This document shows positions 56,017 through 64,000 of a stretch of 64,000 bases of DNA, in pieces (the stretch's first letter is position 1; every line of letters starts with the position of its first letter). The notes under the pieces are model-generated. The model had not been told where the DNA came from. It searched no databases and saw only the letters and a list, made by a program, of their open reading frames with translations. Source of the DNA: Rhodoferax sp. BLA1 (GTDB lineage Bacteria; Pseudomonadota; Gammaproteobacteria; Burkholderiales; Burkholderiaceae_C). The position numbers and the translations under genes are program-made. The DNA is taken from assembly GCF_013416775.1 (NCBI RefSeq), contig NZ_SZVI01000013.1, forward strand, positions 992,001 to 1,056,000, written 5' to 3'.

Positions 56017-56973
56017 TCAGGCTTCCAAAAGACTTGTTTTGACGTCCGCCAGCGAGGCGACATCGAACAACGCCAGACCCGACAGGTCGGGCGCAATACG
56101 TTTGGCCATACCAGCCAAAACCTTGCCGGGACCACATTCGACCAAGGTGGACAAACCACGGGCTTGCAGGGCCTGCACCACTTCGACCCAGCGCACCGGG
56201 CCAAACGCCTGACGCACCAGTGCATCGCGGATACGTTGTGGGTCGGACTCCACTGCCACGTCGATGTTGTTGATGACCGGGATTTGCGGCGCCGCAAATG
56301 CAACGGTGTCGAGTTGGTCCTTGAGTTTCAACGCCGCTGGCTGCATCAGGCTGGAGTGGAAAGGCGCCGACACCGGCAGGGGCAAGGCACGCTTGGCACC
56401 CTGGGCCTTGAGCACCACACAGGCCTGGTCCACCGCGGCCTTGGAACCAGCAATCACGGTCTGGCCCGGGTCGTTGAAATTGACAGCCTCCACAACTTCT
56501 GTGGCATTCTGGCCAAAAGACCCCGTCACCTCTGCACAGATAGCGATCACTTTGGAAGCATCCATACCCAGAATGGCAGCCATGGCGCCCACCCCTACCG
56601 GCACCGCTTCCTGCATCGCCTGGGCCCGAAAACGTACCAGCGGTGCAGCCTGGGACAGCGTCAGCACCCCCGAAGCCACCAACGCCGAATACTCGCCGAG
56701 TGAATGCCCAGCCACTGCAGCAGGCGCCACGCCCACTTCCGCCATCCAGACGCGGTAGGCAGCCACACCCGCCACCAGCATCACCGGCTGGGTGTTGGTG
56801 GTGAGCGCCAGCGCCTCCTTGGGGCCTTCCTTGATCAACTGGCCAACATCTTCATGCAGGGCGTCCGAGGCCTCGGCCACGGCAACCCGCACCTGCGGAT
56901 GATCAGCCCAGCCGTCCAGCATGCCGACCGACTGCGAACCCTGACCCGGAAATACAAAAGCAAATGGTTTCAT
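56017..56973 (-). CDS. fabD: Malonyl-CoA:ACP transacylase
   Basis: FabD loads malonyl groups onto ACP. The 318-residue protein starts MKPFAFVFPGQGSQSVGM, has the nucleophile Ser in GHSLGEYSALVASG (about residue 91), and the catalytic His in PVSAPFHSSLM. A GTG three codons upstream is possible. A palindromic repeat lies between it and fabH. Confidence 0.96.
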   Translation of the reverse strand: MKPFAFVFPGQGSQSVGMLDGWADHPQVRVAVAEASDALHEDVGQLIKEGPKEALALTTNTQPVMLVAGVAAYRVWMAEVGVAPAAVAGHSLGEYSALVASGVLTLSQAAPLVRFRAQAMQEAVPVGVGAMAAILGMDASKVIAICAEVTGSFGQNATEVVEAVNFNDPGQTVIAGSKAAVDQACVVLKAQGAKRALPLPVSAPFHSSLMQPAALKLKDQLDTVAFAAPQIPVINNIDVAVESDPQRIRDALVRQAFGPVRWVEVVQALQARGLSTLVECGPGKVLAGMAKRIAPDLSGLALFDVASLADVKTSLLEA

Positions 56974-57004
56974 AAATGTCACGGAAAAGTTTCAGAGATA
57001 TATG

Positions 57005-57050
57005 ACAAATCTGCCTTAAGCCCTTATTGAATAAGGACCGATAGCTACAA
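57005..57050 (+). repeat. Dispersed palindromic repeat, copy H
   Basis: The copy reads ATCTGCCTTA, AGCCCTTAT, TGAA, TAAGGACC, GAT, AGCTAC. It lies in the fabH-fabD gap, and its AGCTAC contains the TAG stop of fabH on the minus strand. Confidence 0.8.
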
Positions 57051-58022
57051 CTTTAAAAGCACCGAACCCCAGGTGAAGCCACCGCCCACCCCTTCGAGCA
57101 GTACCGTCTGACCGGGCTTGATCTGCCCCGCGCGCACGGCGGTATCGAGTGCCAGCGGGATCGATGCGGCCGAGGTGTTGCCATGCTGGTCCACCGTGAC
57201 CACCACCTTGTCCAGCGACAATTTGAGCTTGCGTGCAGTGCTCTGCATGATGCGGATATTGGCCTGGTGTGGCACCAACCAGTCAATGTCGACCTCGGTC
57301 TTGCCAGCCTTGGCCAGCACCGCGCGGGCGGTCTGATCCAACACACTCACAGCCAGTTTAAAAACCGCCTGGCCATCCATGCGCAACAAGGGCAAGCCCT
57401 GTATTTGCCCACCCGAGACATGCCCTGGCACACACAAAATGTCGGTGTATTTGCCGTCAGCATGGATATCGGTGGCCAGAATGCCCTCCTCGTTGGAGGC
57501 CTCCAACACCACCGCACCGGCGCCGTCGCCAAACAAGACACAGGTGGTGCGGTCCTTGAAATCCAGAATCCGAGAAAATATTTCGGAACCCACCACCAAC
57601 GCCTTGGTCGCCGTGCCCGACTTGATCAAAGCGTCCGCCACCGTCATCGCATAAATAAAACCACTGCACACCGCCTGCACATCAAACGCGGCGCCACCGT
57701 GGGCACCCAGTTTGCCCTGCAGGATGGTCGCGGTCGACGGAAACACCATGTCCGGCGTTGAGGTCGCCACGATGATCAGGTCGATGTCTTGCGCCTGACG
57801 GCCTGCCGCCTCAAGCGCTCGCTGACAGGCCAACAAGGCCATGTCGCTGCAGCTCATCTCAGGGTCAACAAAGTGTCGGGCACGGATGCCGGTGCGCTCG
57901 ACAATCCACTCATCACTGGATTCGATTCCCTGTGTGGCCAATTGCGCGACCAGGTCGGCATTGGTCAGGCGATTCGGTGGCAGATAACTGCCGGTGCCGG
58001 TAATACGTGCGTAAGTGTTCAT
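57045..58022 (-). CDS. fabH: 3-oxoacyl-[ACP] synthase III
   Basis: FabH starts fatty acid synthesis from acetyl-CoA and malonyl-ACP. The 325-residue protein has the nucleophile Cys in DVQAVCSGFIYAM (about residue 115), the active His in LVPHQANIRIM and Asn in HGNTSAAS, and the C-terminal GGGFTWGS. It follows plsX after three bases. The final residues and stop codon lie in a palindromic repeat. Confidence 0.97.
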   Translation of the reverse strand: MNTYARITGTGSYLPPNRLTNADLVAQLATQGIESSDEWIVERTGIRARHFVDPEMSCSDMALLACQRALEAAGRQAQDIDLIIVATSTPDMVFPSTATILQGKLGAHGGAAFDVQAVCSGFIYAMTVADALIKSGTATKALVVGSEIFSRILDFKDRTTCVLFGDGAGAVVLEASNEEGILATDIHADGKYTDILCVPGHVSGGQIQGLPLLRMDGQAVFKLAVSVLDQTARAVLAKAGKTEVDIDWLVPHQANIRIMQSTARKLKLSLDKVVVTVDQHGNTSAASIPLALDTAVRAGQIKPGQTVLLEGVGGGFTWGSVLLKL

Positions 58023-58025
58023 AAA

Positions 58026-59075
58026 TCAAACCAAGACAGCGGCTTCAGTCGGTAAACGTGTTTCAACTGGCGCCAACAGAGGTGCAGCGTGCGCAATGCG
58101 CACCCGGACCCGTTCCAACAAATCGTTGCGGGCCGCATCATACGCCCGCGTCAGGGCATAACCAAACGCCAGATCGTCGGCTGAACCATGGCTCTTGAAC
58201 ACCAGGCCACGCAAACCCAACAAGGCGCCGCCGTTGTAACGACGATGGTCCATGCGCTTTTTAAGCGCCGATATCACCGGATAAGCAATCAACGCCGCTG
58301 CTTTTGTGAAGATATTGCGAGAAAACTCTTTGCGCAAAAAGTCCACAATCATCCCAGCCAGGCCTTCGCTGGCCTTGAGGGCCACATTGCCCACAAAACC
58401 GTCACACACCACAATGTCGGCCGTGCCCTTGAAAATATCATTGCCTTCGACATTGCCATAGAAATTGAGGTCACCGGTCTGGGAGGCGGTGCGCAGCAAT
58501 TCCCCGGTTTTTTTGATGACTTCGTTGCCCTTGATGGCTTCCTCACCAATATTGAGCAAACCCACAGTCGGGTTTTCGTTGCCACTGAGCACCGACACCA
58601 GGGCCGAACCCATCACCGCAAACTGCACCAAGTGCTCAGCGGTGCAATCCACATTGGCCCCCATGTCCAGCACCGTGGTACCCAAGCCCTTGGCATTGGG
58701 AATCTGACCGGCAATGGCCGGTCGATCAATGCCATCCAGGGTTTTCAGAACATAACGCGAGATCGCCATCAAGGCGCCGGTATTGCCCGCCGATACCACC
58801 GCCTGTGCAGCGCCGTCTTTCACCTGAGTGATCGCCACCCGCATGGACGAGTCTTTTTTGCGGCGCAGCGCCACTTCCAACGGGTCGTCCATGGTGACCA
58901 CCTCGCTGGCCAGCACCACGGTGGCACGCGGATGGCTGTAGCCACGCATACTCTCAGACAAACCCACCATGATCAAGGCCGCATCAGGATGCGTATCCAG
59001 AAAACGGCTACAGGCGGGCAAAGTGACACGGGGGCCGTGGTCACCCCCCATGCAGTCAACAGCAATAGTGATCAT
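58026..59075 (-). CDS. plsX: Phosphate acyltransferase PlsX
   Basis: PlsX makes acyl phosphate from acyl-ACP for phospholipid synthesis. The 349-residue protein starts MITIAVDCMGGDHGPRVTLP, the family N-terminus, and contains SAGNTGALMA and DGFVGNVALKASEG. It lies downstream of rpmF in the conserved yceD-rpmF-plsX-fabH order. Confidence 0.96.
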   Translation of the reverse strand: MITIAVDCMGGDHGPRVTLPACSRFLDTHPDAALIMVGLSESMRGYSHPRATVVLASEVVTMDDPLEVALRRKKDSSMRVAITQVKDGAAQAVVSAGNTGALMAISRYVLKTLDGIDRPAIAGQIPNAKGLGTTVLDMGANVDCTAEHLVQFAVMGSALVSVLSGNENPTVGLLNIGEEAIKGNEVIKKTGELLRTASQTGDLNFYGNVEGNDIFKGTADIVVCDGFVGNVALKASEGLAGMIVDFLRKEFSRNIFTKAAALIAYPVISALKKRMDHRRYNGGALLGLRGLVFKSHGSADDLAFGYALTRAYDAARNDLLERVRVRIAHAAPLLAPVETRLPTEAAVLV

Positions 59076-59142
59076 GGATAGCTAACACCAGCAAACTTCA
59101 AAAAACAGCGAAAAATAAGTCGCAAAACCAAATCACAAATGC

Positions 59143-59180
59143 AAAGGCCCGAGGCTACACACAAAGGTAGCCTCGGGCCT
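59143..59180 (-). terminator. Strong hairpin terminator after rpmF
   Basis: AGGCCCGAGGCTAC (59145-59158) pairs perfectly with GTAGCCTCGGGCCT (59167-59180), a 14-bp stem. On the minus strand it is followed by TTTGCATTTG, a weak T run. It should partly separate rpmF from plsX expression. Confidence 0.75.
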
Positions 59181-59199
59181 GGATGCGTTTGAATCGGGT

Positions 59200-59382
59200 T
59201 TAGGCTTCAGACTTGGTCTTGAGCACCTTGCGACCACGGTAAAAACCGGTGGGGCTGATGTGGTGACGCAGGTGAATTTCGCCAGTGGTGGACTCGACAG
59301 CAATGCCGGGCACCACGAGGGCGTTGTGTGAACGGTGCATACCGCGCTTGGAAGGTGACTTCTTGTTTTGTTGGACGGCCAT
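59200..59382 (-). CDS. rpmF: 50S ribosomal protein L32
   Basis: The 60-residue protein begins MAVQQNKKSPSKRGMHRSHN, the L32 signature, and continues GEIHLRHHISPTGFYRGRKV. The zinc-binding Cys residues of some L32 proteins are absent, as in related betaproteobacteria. GGAGC precedes the ATG. It lies between yceD and plsX. Confidence 0.97.
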   Translation of the reverse strand: MAVQQNKKSPSKRGMHRSHNALVVPGIAVESTTGEIHLRHHISPTGFYRGRKVLKTKSEA

Positions 59383-59509
59383 GTTCCGCTCCTAAAGACT
59401 GTAAGCCGCCCTCAAAAAAGGCAACTTCGGGTTATTGAGATACACGCAGTTCATCTGCGCAAAAGCTGTAGAGTATAACCGATCACAAACCGTTCGGCTA
59501 GCCCAGTGT

Positions 59510-60049
59510 TTATGCCTTGCCTTTGAGCTGTGCCAGCACCGCAAACGGGTTGGGCTTCTCAACGGGTACCTCAAAGTCGTCATCCACCGCGAGCATCTTG
59601 ACGTTGACCGGGCAGGTCTCGTGGCGCGGCACCAAGGGCAAAGCCATCAGCACCTCGTCTTCCACCAGCGTTGCCAGGTCAAACTCACGGCTGATCACGA
59701 GCAGGTCTTCTTCACTCTCGTCGTCCTGCTGCTCGGCCACGGCCTCGCTCTCGACAAAACGGAACTCACGATTCACCTGCAACGCCACATCCACCGGGCC
59801 CAGGCAACGCTGACAAATCTGGGGCATCGCGGTGGCCACCGTCAGGTGCAGACAGTTGGTCGGCTGCCCGGCAGGATCGGGGCGCACCTCGACCTGCGCC
59901 GTCCAATGCAGGGCATTTTCGCCTGCTAGCCCTTGTGTTTCCTGCATCAGGCGCTCATAACTTGATAACACGTCATGGCCTTCCATGAGCAGTTGGGAGG
60001 CTGCGGCGTGCCGGACGTCAAATTTGGGGGGGTGCTTGTGTTCCATCAT
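59510..60049 (-). CDS. yceD: YceD family (DUF177) protein
   Basis: The 179-residue protein has the DUF177 Cys pair in ICQRCLGPVDVAL (about 90-102), an acidic stretch (EQQDDESEEDLL) and the C-terminal PNPFAVLAQLKGK that defines the family. YceD is linked to 23S rRNA accumulation and always precedes rpmF. Two consecutive Met codons start it; I use 60049. It is divergent from yceF with a 26-base gap, so promoters must overlap genes. Confidence 0.9.
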   Translation of the reverse strand: MMEHKHPPKFDVRHAAASQLLMEGHDVLSSYERLMQETQGLAGENALHWTAQVEVRPDPAGQPTNCLHLTVATAMPQICQRCLGPVDVALQVNREFRFVESEAVAEQQDDESEEDLLVISREFDLATLVEDEVLMALPLVPRHETCPVNVKMLAVDDDFEVPVEKPNPFAVLAQLKGKA

Positions 60050-60075
60050 GGGAGGCAGTGTAAGAGAATCGCCGC

Positions 60076-60669
60076 ATGAGTTCTTTACCCCCACGCCCCC
60101 TCATCCTTGCCTCCACCTCGGTCTACCGCCGCCAGTTGCTCGAACGTTTGCGCCTGCCGTTCAGCGTGATTGCCTCTCAGGTCGATGAAACCCCGCTGCC
60201 CGGCGAGACCCCGCCTGACATCGCCTGCCGCCTGGCGCTGACCAAGGCGCAATCTGTTGCACAAGACCACCCAACGGCGGTGGTGATCGGCTCCGACCAG
60301 GTGGCCGACCTGGCTGGTCAAGCGCTGGGCAAACCCGGCAACCACGTGCGCGCTGTCGCCCAACTGCAGACCATGCGCGGCAAGACCGTGGTGTTTCAGA
60401 CTGCCGTGGCGGTGGTCTGCCTGGAAACAGGCTTTGCCCAAACCGAACTGGCACAGGTCAAGGTGCGCTTTCGCGCGCTGACGGACGCACAGATTGAAGC
60501 CTATTTGCTGGCGGAAACCCCCTACGACTGTGCTGGCAGCGCCAAAAGCGAGGGCTTGGGCATTGCCTTGCTGGAACGCATCGACAACGACGACCCGACC
60601 GCACTGATTGGCCTACCGCTGATTCGCACCTGCCAGCTGATCGAAGCTGCCGGCATCCAGGTGGTGTGA
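60076..60669 (+). CDS. yceF: Maf-family nucleotide pyrophosphatase (YceF type)
   Basis: Maf proteins hydrolyse non-canonical nucleotides; the YceF group prefers 7-methyl-GTP. The 197-residue protein has ILASTSVYRRQLLERLRLPF (substrate loop with S-x-Y-R-R), DETPLPGETP, GSDQVADL with the catalytic Asp, and CAGSAKSEGLGIALLERI. It is divergent from yceD, matching the E. coli yceF-yceD-rpmF neighbourhood. Confidence 0.92.
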   Translation: MSSLPPRPLILASTSVYRRQLLERLRLPFSVIASQVDETPLPGETPPDIACRLALTKAQSVAQDHPTAVVIGSDQVADLAGQALGKPGNHVRAVAQLQTMRGKTVVFQTAVAVVCLETGFAQTELAQVKVRFRALTDAQIEAYLLAETPYDCAGSAKSEGLGIALLERIDNDDPTALIGLPLIRTCQLIEAAGIQVV

Positions 60670-60671
60670 GC

Positions 60672-61442
60672 ATGAGCACAAGCAACACCCCTGGCTCCTT
60701 GTATCTGGTGCCCGCACCGCTCGACTTTGGCTGTGACGACAGCACCGATTTACAAGCCAGCCTGCCGCTGGGCACCCTGCAAACAGCGGCCAGCCTGCGC
60801 CACTGGGTGTGTGAAAACGCCAAATCGGCGCGCGCCTACCTCAAACGCATCCACGAGATCACGCCGCTGTGCTGCAGCATCCAGGACATGCAACTGGTGG
60901 AGCTGCCGCGTGAGGTGCACAAAAAAGGTGACCACCACGGCAATTTCGACGCACGCGGCCTGTTACAGCCCGCGCTGGATGGCCACGCTGTGGGTCTGAT
61001 CAGTGAGGCCGGTATGCCCGCCGTGGCAGATCCGGGCTCGTCTGTGGTACGTGCCGCGCACGACCTCGGCATCGCGGTGGTGCCACTGGTCGGGCCGGTG
61101 TCGCTGCTGCTGGCCCTGGCAGCCAGCGGGCTCAACGGCCAGAGTTTTGCATTTGTGGGTTATTTGCCGCAGGATCCGTCCCAGCGCGCCACACGCATCC
61201 GTGAACTTGAAGCCCTGGCCTTGCGCAGCGGGCAGACCCAGCTGTTCATCGAGACCCCCTACCGCAACCAAGCCATGCTGCAGTCCTTGCTGCAAACTTT
61301 GCAGCACAACACCCGCCTGGCAATTGGGTCTGGGCTGACTTTGCCACGTGCCCAACTGGTGAGTGACAGCATCAAAGGCTGGAAGAAGAAAAGCAGCCCG
61401 CTCAACAACAGCACACCGGCAGTGTTTGCGATTGGTCGTTAA
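60672..61442 (+). CDS. RsmI-like SAM-dependent methyltransferase
   Basis: The 256-residue protein belongs to the tetrapyrrole methylase fold: SLYLVPAPLD at the N-terminus, GLISEAGMPAVADPGSSVVRAA (in part) for SAM and substrate binding, VPLVGPVSLLLALAASGL and FAFVGYLPQD. It resembles RsmI, which methylates C1402 of 16S rRNA, but is shorter and lacks the RsmI-like AEDTR motif, so it is a relative of uncertain substrate. The ATG is two bases after the yceF stop. Confidence 0.82.
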   Translation: MSTSNTPGSLYLVPAPLDFGCDDSTDLQASLPLGTLQTAASLRHWVCENAKSARAYLKRIHEITPLCCSIQDMQLVELPREVHKKGDHHGNFDARGLLQPALDGHAVGLISEAGMPAVADPGSSVVRAAHDLGIAVVPLVGPVSLLLALAASGLNGQSFAFVGYLPQDPSQRATRIRELEALALRSGQTQLFIETPYRNQAMLQSLLQTLQHNTRLAIGSGLTLPRAQLVSDSIKGWKKKSSPLNNSTPAVFAIGR

Positions 61443-61502
61443 CCAGCGCCAACCAGCGCAAGCGGGCAAGTCCCGCTGCCGCCAGCTCAGCGACAACGAG
61501 GA

Positions 61503-62558
61503 TTAACGCAGCACAGCCGAGGACTGGGTGGCCTGCACCACCGCAGCACCCAGCGCCGCGCCAAAGCGCTTGACCAGGCGCTCGGCGACGTTGTCACGGC
61601 GGGTGTAGTCGATGATCTCCTCAGCCTTCACCACCTCACGCGCCACATAGTCAATGCTGCCCAGCTGGTCAGCCAGACCCAGCTCGATGGCTTGCTGGCC
61701 GCTCCAGAACAGGCCGCTGAAGGTGTCGGCGTCTTCCTTGAGCCGGGTGCCGCGCCCGGTTTTGACGGCGGTGATGAACTGCTGGTGGATCTGGTTGAGC
61801 ATGGCCTGGGCGTATTCGCGCTGGCGCTCGGTCTGCGGGCTGAACGGGTCCAGAAAACCTTTGTTCTCCCCCGCCGTCATCAGGCGCCGCTCCACACCGA
61901 GCTTCTCCATCAGGCCGGTGAAACCAAAACCGTCCATCAGCACACCAATGCTGCCAACGATGCTGGCCTTGTCCACGTAGATCTTGTCCGCCGCCACCGC
62001 GATGTAATACGCCGCCGAGGCACAAGACTCCTCCACCACCGCGTACACGGGCTTGTTGTGCAAGACCTTGAGACGGCGGATTTCATCGTTCACGATGCCT
62101 GCCTGCACCGGGCTACCACCCGGGGAGTTGATCAAAAGCACCACCGCCTGCGCCCCGGCATCCTCAAAAGCGGCGCGCACCGACGACAGGATCAGCTCAG
62201 CGCTGGCCTCATTGCCTGAGGCAATTTCACCCTTGATGTCCACCACGGCGGTGTGGGGGGTGGTCACATTTTTGGTGGTGTTGCTTTGGTCAAACCCGAA
62301 CCAGGCCACAGCGATCAGAAACACCAGCCAGGCCAGACGCACAAAATTGCGCCAACGCCGTGCCAAGCGTTGCTCGTGCAGCGACGCAAACGCCAGCTTC
62401 TCCAGCGTGGCCCGCTCCCAGCCAAGGGCAGCGGGCTCGCCAGACACTTTGTTTTGTGTAGCACCTAGCCCTTTATCTATATGGGCTTGGGCCGCATTTG
62501 GCGTATATTCCGGCACGGGCGAGGCACCTGGCTTGTCCGTATCAAGGGGTTCTGTCAT
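61503..62558 (-). CDS. sppA: Signal peptide peptidase SppA-type (S49) protease
   Basis: The 351-residue membrane protease has one N-terminal helix (about 72-92) after a long cytoplasmic part, then the S49 core with the nucleophile Ser in NSPGGSPVQAG and the general-base Lys in TAGENKGFLDPFSP. It may degrade cleaved signal peptides. Part of the cytoplasmic N-terminus (about residues 19-34) is encoded by a palindromic repeat. Its start overlaps the Rieske stop by ATGA. Confidence 0.9.
   Translation of the reverse strand: MTEPLDTDKPGASPVPEYTPNAAQAHIDKGLGATQNKVSGEPAALGWERATLEKLAFASLHEQRLARRWRNFVRLAWLVFLIAVAWFGFDQSNTTKNVTTPHTAVVDIKGEIASGNEASAELILSSVRAAFEDAGAQAVVLLINSPGGSPVQAGIVNDEIRRLKVLHNKPVYAVVEESCASAAYYIAVAADKIYVDKASIVGSIGVLMDGFGFTGLMEKLGVERRLMTAGENKGFLDPFSPQTERQREYAQAMLNQIHQQFITAVKTGRGTRLKEDADTFSGLFWSGQQAIELGLADQLGSIDYVAREVVKAEEIIDYTRRDNVAERLVKRFGAALGAAVVQATQSSAVLR
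62455..62500 (-). repeat. Dispersed palindromic repeat, copy I, inside sppA
   Basis: On the minus strand the copy reads AAATGCGGCCC, AAGCCCATAT, AGAT, AAAGGGCT, AGG, TGCTAC. It is the most diverged copy. It is translated in frame as part of the cytoplasmic N-terminus of SppA (around AAQAHIDKGLGAT). Confidence 0.7.
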
Positions 62559-62932
62559 AAAGCTTGCTTGCGTTGTAGTTTGTCGGAAGTATGCCAGTGC
62601 ACCATGCCCGCTTCTTCGCTGACCGCAATTTTGACCAGGCCACCACGGCAACGGCCCATCAGGCACTGGCCGGTCTGGGGCGAATACATGGCCCCGTGGG
62701 TGGCACACATCAGCCAGTGGCCGGTGCTGTCAAAAAACTGGTTGGGCTGGTAATCCATCTCCATCGGCACATGGGTACAACGGTTTATGTAAGCGTAAAC
62801 CGTGCCAGCGTAACGCACGGCAAATGCCGCGACGCTTTCCGAGTAATAACGCACCTCAAACGGCACCGCCTCACCGCTGTCCACAAGATCGGACGATGGG
62901 CACAAAAACACCGACTCAGACATCGGGCTCAT
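62555..62932 (-). CDS. Rieske [2Fe-2S] protein
   Basis: The 125-residue soluble protein has both Rieske boxes: RCTHVPMEMD (Cys-x-His) and CATHGAMYSP (Cys-x2-His). A standalone ferredoxin-like Rieske protein of this size often supplies electrons to an oxygenase, but none is nearby. Its stop overlaps the sppA start, so the two are translationally coupled, and it lies 21 bases after gph. A second in-frame ATG is three codons in. Confidence 0.9.
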   Translation of the reverse strand: MSPMSESVFLCPSSDLVDSGEAVPFEVRYYSESVAAFAVRYAGTVYAYINRCTHVPMEMDYQPNQFFDSTGHWLMCATHGAMYSPQTGQCLMGRCRGGLVKIAVSEEAGMVHWHTSDKLQRKQAL

Positions 62933-62953
62933 GCAATCAAGGCACGCGCCATC

Positions 62954-63613
62954 TCAGCCATGGGCCAACAGCCAGTCACGCATCTGGGGCACGCTGTGGG
63001 CAACATGTAAAGGCTTGAGTGCGCCAAACACCGCATGGTCATGCGCACCATAACTCACCGCCAGACTCGGGCAACCGGCGTTGAGCGCCATTTGTAAGTC
63101 GTGTGTGGTGTCGCCCACCATCAGGGTGCGCTCGGGGGGCACATCAAATTCCGCCATCAGTTCGTTGAGCATCAGGGGGTCGGGCTTACCTGCCGTCTGG
63201 TCGGCGGTGCGTGAGGCATCAAACACCCCCGCCAGGTCAGCGCTGCCCAGGGCCTCGTCCAGACCTCGGCGGCTTTTGCCTGTAGCCACCACCAGCAGGT
63301 GGCCGCGCGCCTTGAGCTCGGCCAGCAGCGGCAACACCCCTTCAAACAGACTGATTTCATGCTGGATGGCAAAGTAATGGTGGCGGTAGCGGTCTCCCAG
63401 CTTGGGGTAAAGCGCCTCGGGCACATCGGGCGCAGCGTGCGCCAGCGCCTGCATCAGGCCCATGCCAATCACGTACGAAGCTTCTTCATACGTCGGCTCC
63501 TTGCCCCCCACATCACGCACCGCCGCCTGGATGCAGCGGGCAATGATGGCGGTGGAGTCAAACAGGGTGCCATCCCAGTCGAAGGCGATCAGATCAAAGT
63601 TGCGTGGGGTCAT
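62954..63613 (-). CDS. gph: HAD-family phosphatase (phosphoglycolate phosphatase-like)
   Basis: The 219-residue protein has HAD motif I AFDWDGTLFDS (nucleophile Asp13), motif II VVATGKS, motif III KPDP and motif IV MVGDTTHDLQMA. The type is close to Gph and to PpaX-like phosphatases. It lies six bases downstream of rluC and precedes the Rieske gene, a common betaproteobacterial order. The exact substrate is unproven. Confidence 0.85.
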   Translation of the reverse strand: MTPRNFDLIAFDWDGTLFDSTAIIARCIQAAVRDVGGKEPTYEEASYVIGMGLMQALAHAAPDVPEALYPKLGDRYRHHYFAIQHEISLFEGVLPLLAELKARGHLLVVATGKSRRGLDEALGSADLAGVFDASRTADQTAGKPDPLMLNELMAEFDVPPERTLMVGDTTHDLQMALNAGCPSLAVSYGAHDHAVFGALKPLHVAHSVPQMRDWLLAHG

Positions 63614-63619
63614 GAGGGG

Positions 63620-64000
63620 TCAATCAGGGCGCGGCGCCAGTACAGCGGCGGAAAAATGGGCGAGTTCGGGGGGCAAGTCTGCCAGCAATTCGATCGGTTC
63701 ACCGCTGGCGGGATGATGTAACTGCAAACGCCAGGCGTGTAAAAACATGCGTTTGAGCTGGTGTTGTGCACTGGCGCGGGCCAACAGCTTGTTGTGGTCA
63801 AAGTCGCCGTATTTGTCATCACCCAGGATCGGGAAACCTTCGCTGGCCAGATGCACCCGGATCTGGTGGGTGCGTCCGGTCTTGATCGTCACTTCGAGCA
63901 GTGAATAGTCGGCGCTGCTCGCACGTATTTTCACCAGCGTGACAGAGGGCATACCGTCCGGGTCATCGCGCGACACCACTTTGACACGTCGCTCACCCGC
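63620..64000 (-). CDS. rluC: Ribosomal large-subunit pseudouridine synthase C, 3' part
   Basis: The reading frame is open to the window edge (127 codons including the stop), so the gene continues beyond 64000. The visible C-terminal part has LLEVTIKTGRTHQIRVHLAS, GDDKYGD and RMFLHAWRLQLHHPASGE, the diagnostic RluA/RluC family motifs. RluC modifies 23S rRNA positions 955, 2504 and 2580. The catalytic Asp (RLD motif) is outside the window. It could also be RluD-like, but the rluC-gph order favours RluC. Confidence 0.9.
   Translation of the reverse strand, partial: AGERRVKVVSRDDPDGMPSVTLVKIRASSADYSLLEVTIKTGRTHQIRVHLASEGFPILGDDKYGDFDHNKLLARASAQHQLKRMFLHAWRLQLHHPASGEPIELLADLPPELAHFSAAVLAPRPD

Overview
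The window is a dense, GC-rich stretch of chromosome from a betaproteobacterium, most likely a Comamonadaceae member close to Rhodoferax. Three things point there: the gene orders sdhCDAB-sdhE-gltA, leuC-lipoprotein-leuD-leuB-asd-fimV-truA-trpFBA-accD and plsX-fabHDG-acpP-fabF-rpoE-rseAB-degQ-lepAB-rnc-era-recO-pdxJ-acpS-nagZ; a 3-hydroxybenzoate hydroxylase resembling MobA of Comamonas; and a short palindromic repeat built around AGCCCTTAT/AAAGGGCT that I associate with this family. This is inference from gene content and order; no 16S rRNA or tRNA gene was seen.

Layout. 1-4.8 kb: the end of sdhC, then sdhD, sdhA, sdhB, sdhE and gltA (TCA cycle and respiratory complex II), closed by a strong terminator. 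4.8-20.5 kb: leucine synthesis (leuC, leuD, leuB), asd behind a Thr-rich leader ORF, fimV, truA, tryptophan synthesis (trpF, trpB, trpA), accD, a TfoX-like gene, a YggT-like gene (minus strand), lysS and a YgjP-like metalloprotein. 20.5-26.4 kb: a three-gene phosphorelay and cyclic-di-GMP module (soluble PAS histidine kinase, single-domain receiver, REC-GAF-PAS-GAF-degenerate GGDEF-EAL phosphodiesterase). 26.5-31 kb: an accessory segment with a hemerythrin-like gene behind a palindromic operator, a decayed stretch, the divergent mobA/mobR pair and a DUF2189 membrane protein. 31-34 kb: a cyclic-di-GMP-I riboswitch followed by cheW and a chemoreceptor gene. 34-41 kb: DUF2267, an EamA transporter, a 1297-residue hybrid sensor kinase, DUF3820, a YciH/SUI1 factor and a small unknown.

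40.7-60 kb is one long minus-strand housekeeping block. Read in transcription order it runs yceD, rpmF, plsX, fabH, fabD, fabG, acpP, fabF, a small membrane protein, rpoE, rseA, rseB, degQ, lepA, lepB, DUF4845, rnc, era, recO, pdxJ, acpS and nagZ. It has internal terminators after rpmF, acpP and degQ, and one tiny plus-strand gene sits between era and recO. 60-64 kb: a YceF-type Maf pyrophosphatase and an RsmI-like methyltransferase on the plus strand, then sppA, a Rieske protein, a phosphoglycolate-phosphatase-like HAD protein and the 3' part of rluC on the minus strand.

Most of the window is ordinary core metabolism. The most interesting signals are non-coding: the riboswitch in front of cheW-mcp, five kilobases from a cyclic-di-GMP phosphodiesterase; nine copies of the dispersed palindromic repeat, three of which are translated inside TrpB, RseA and SppA; a threonine-rich leader peptide before asd; two well-formed operator/promoter overlaps (mobA and the hemerythrin gene); and a self-contained 35-residue membrane-peptide gene. 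No CRISPR array, intact insertion sequence, prophage or defence island was seen.
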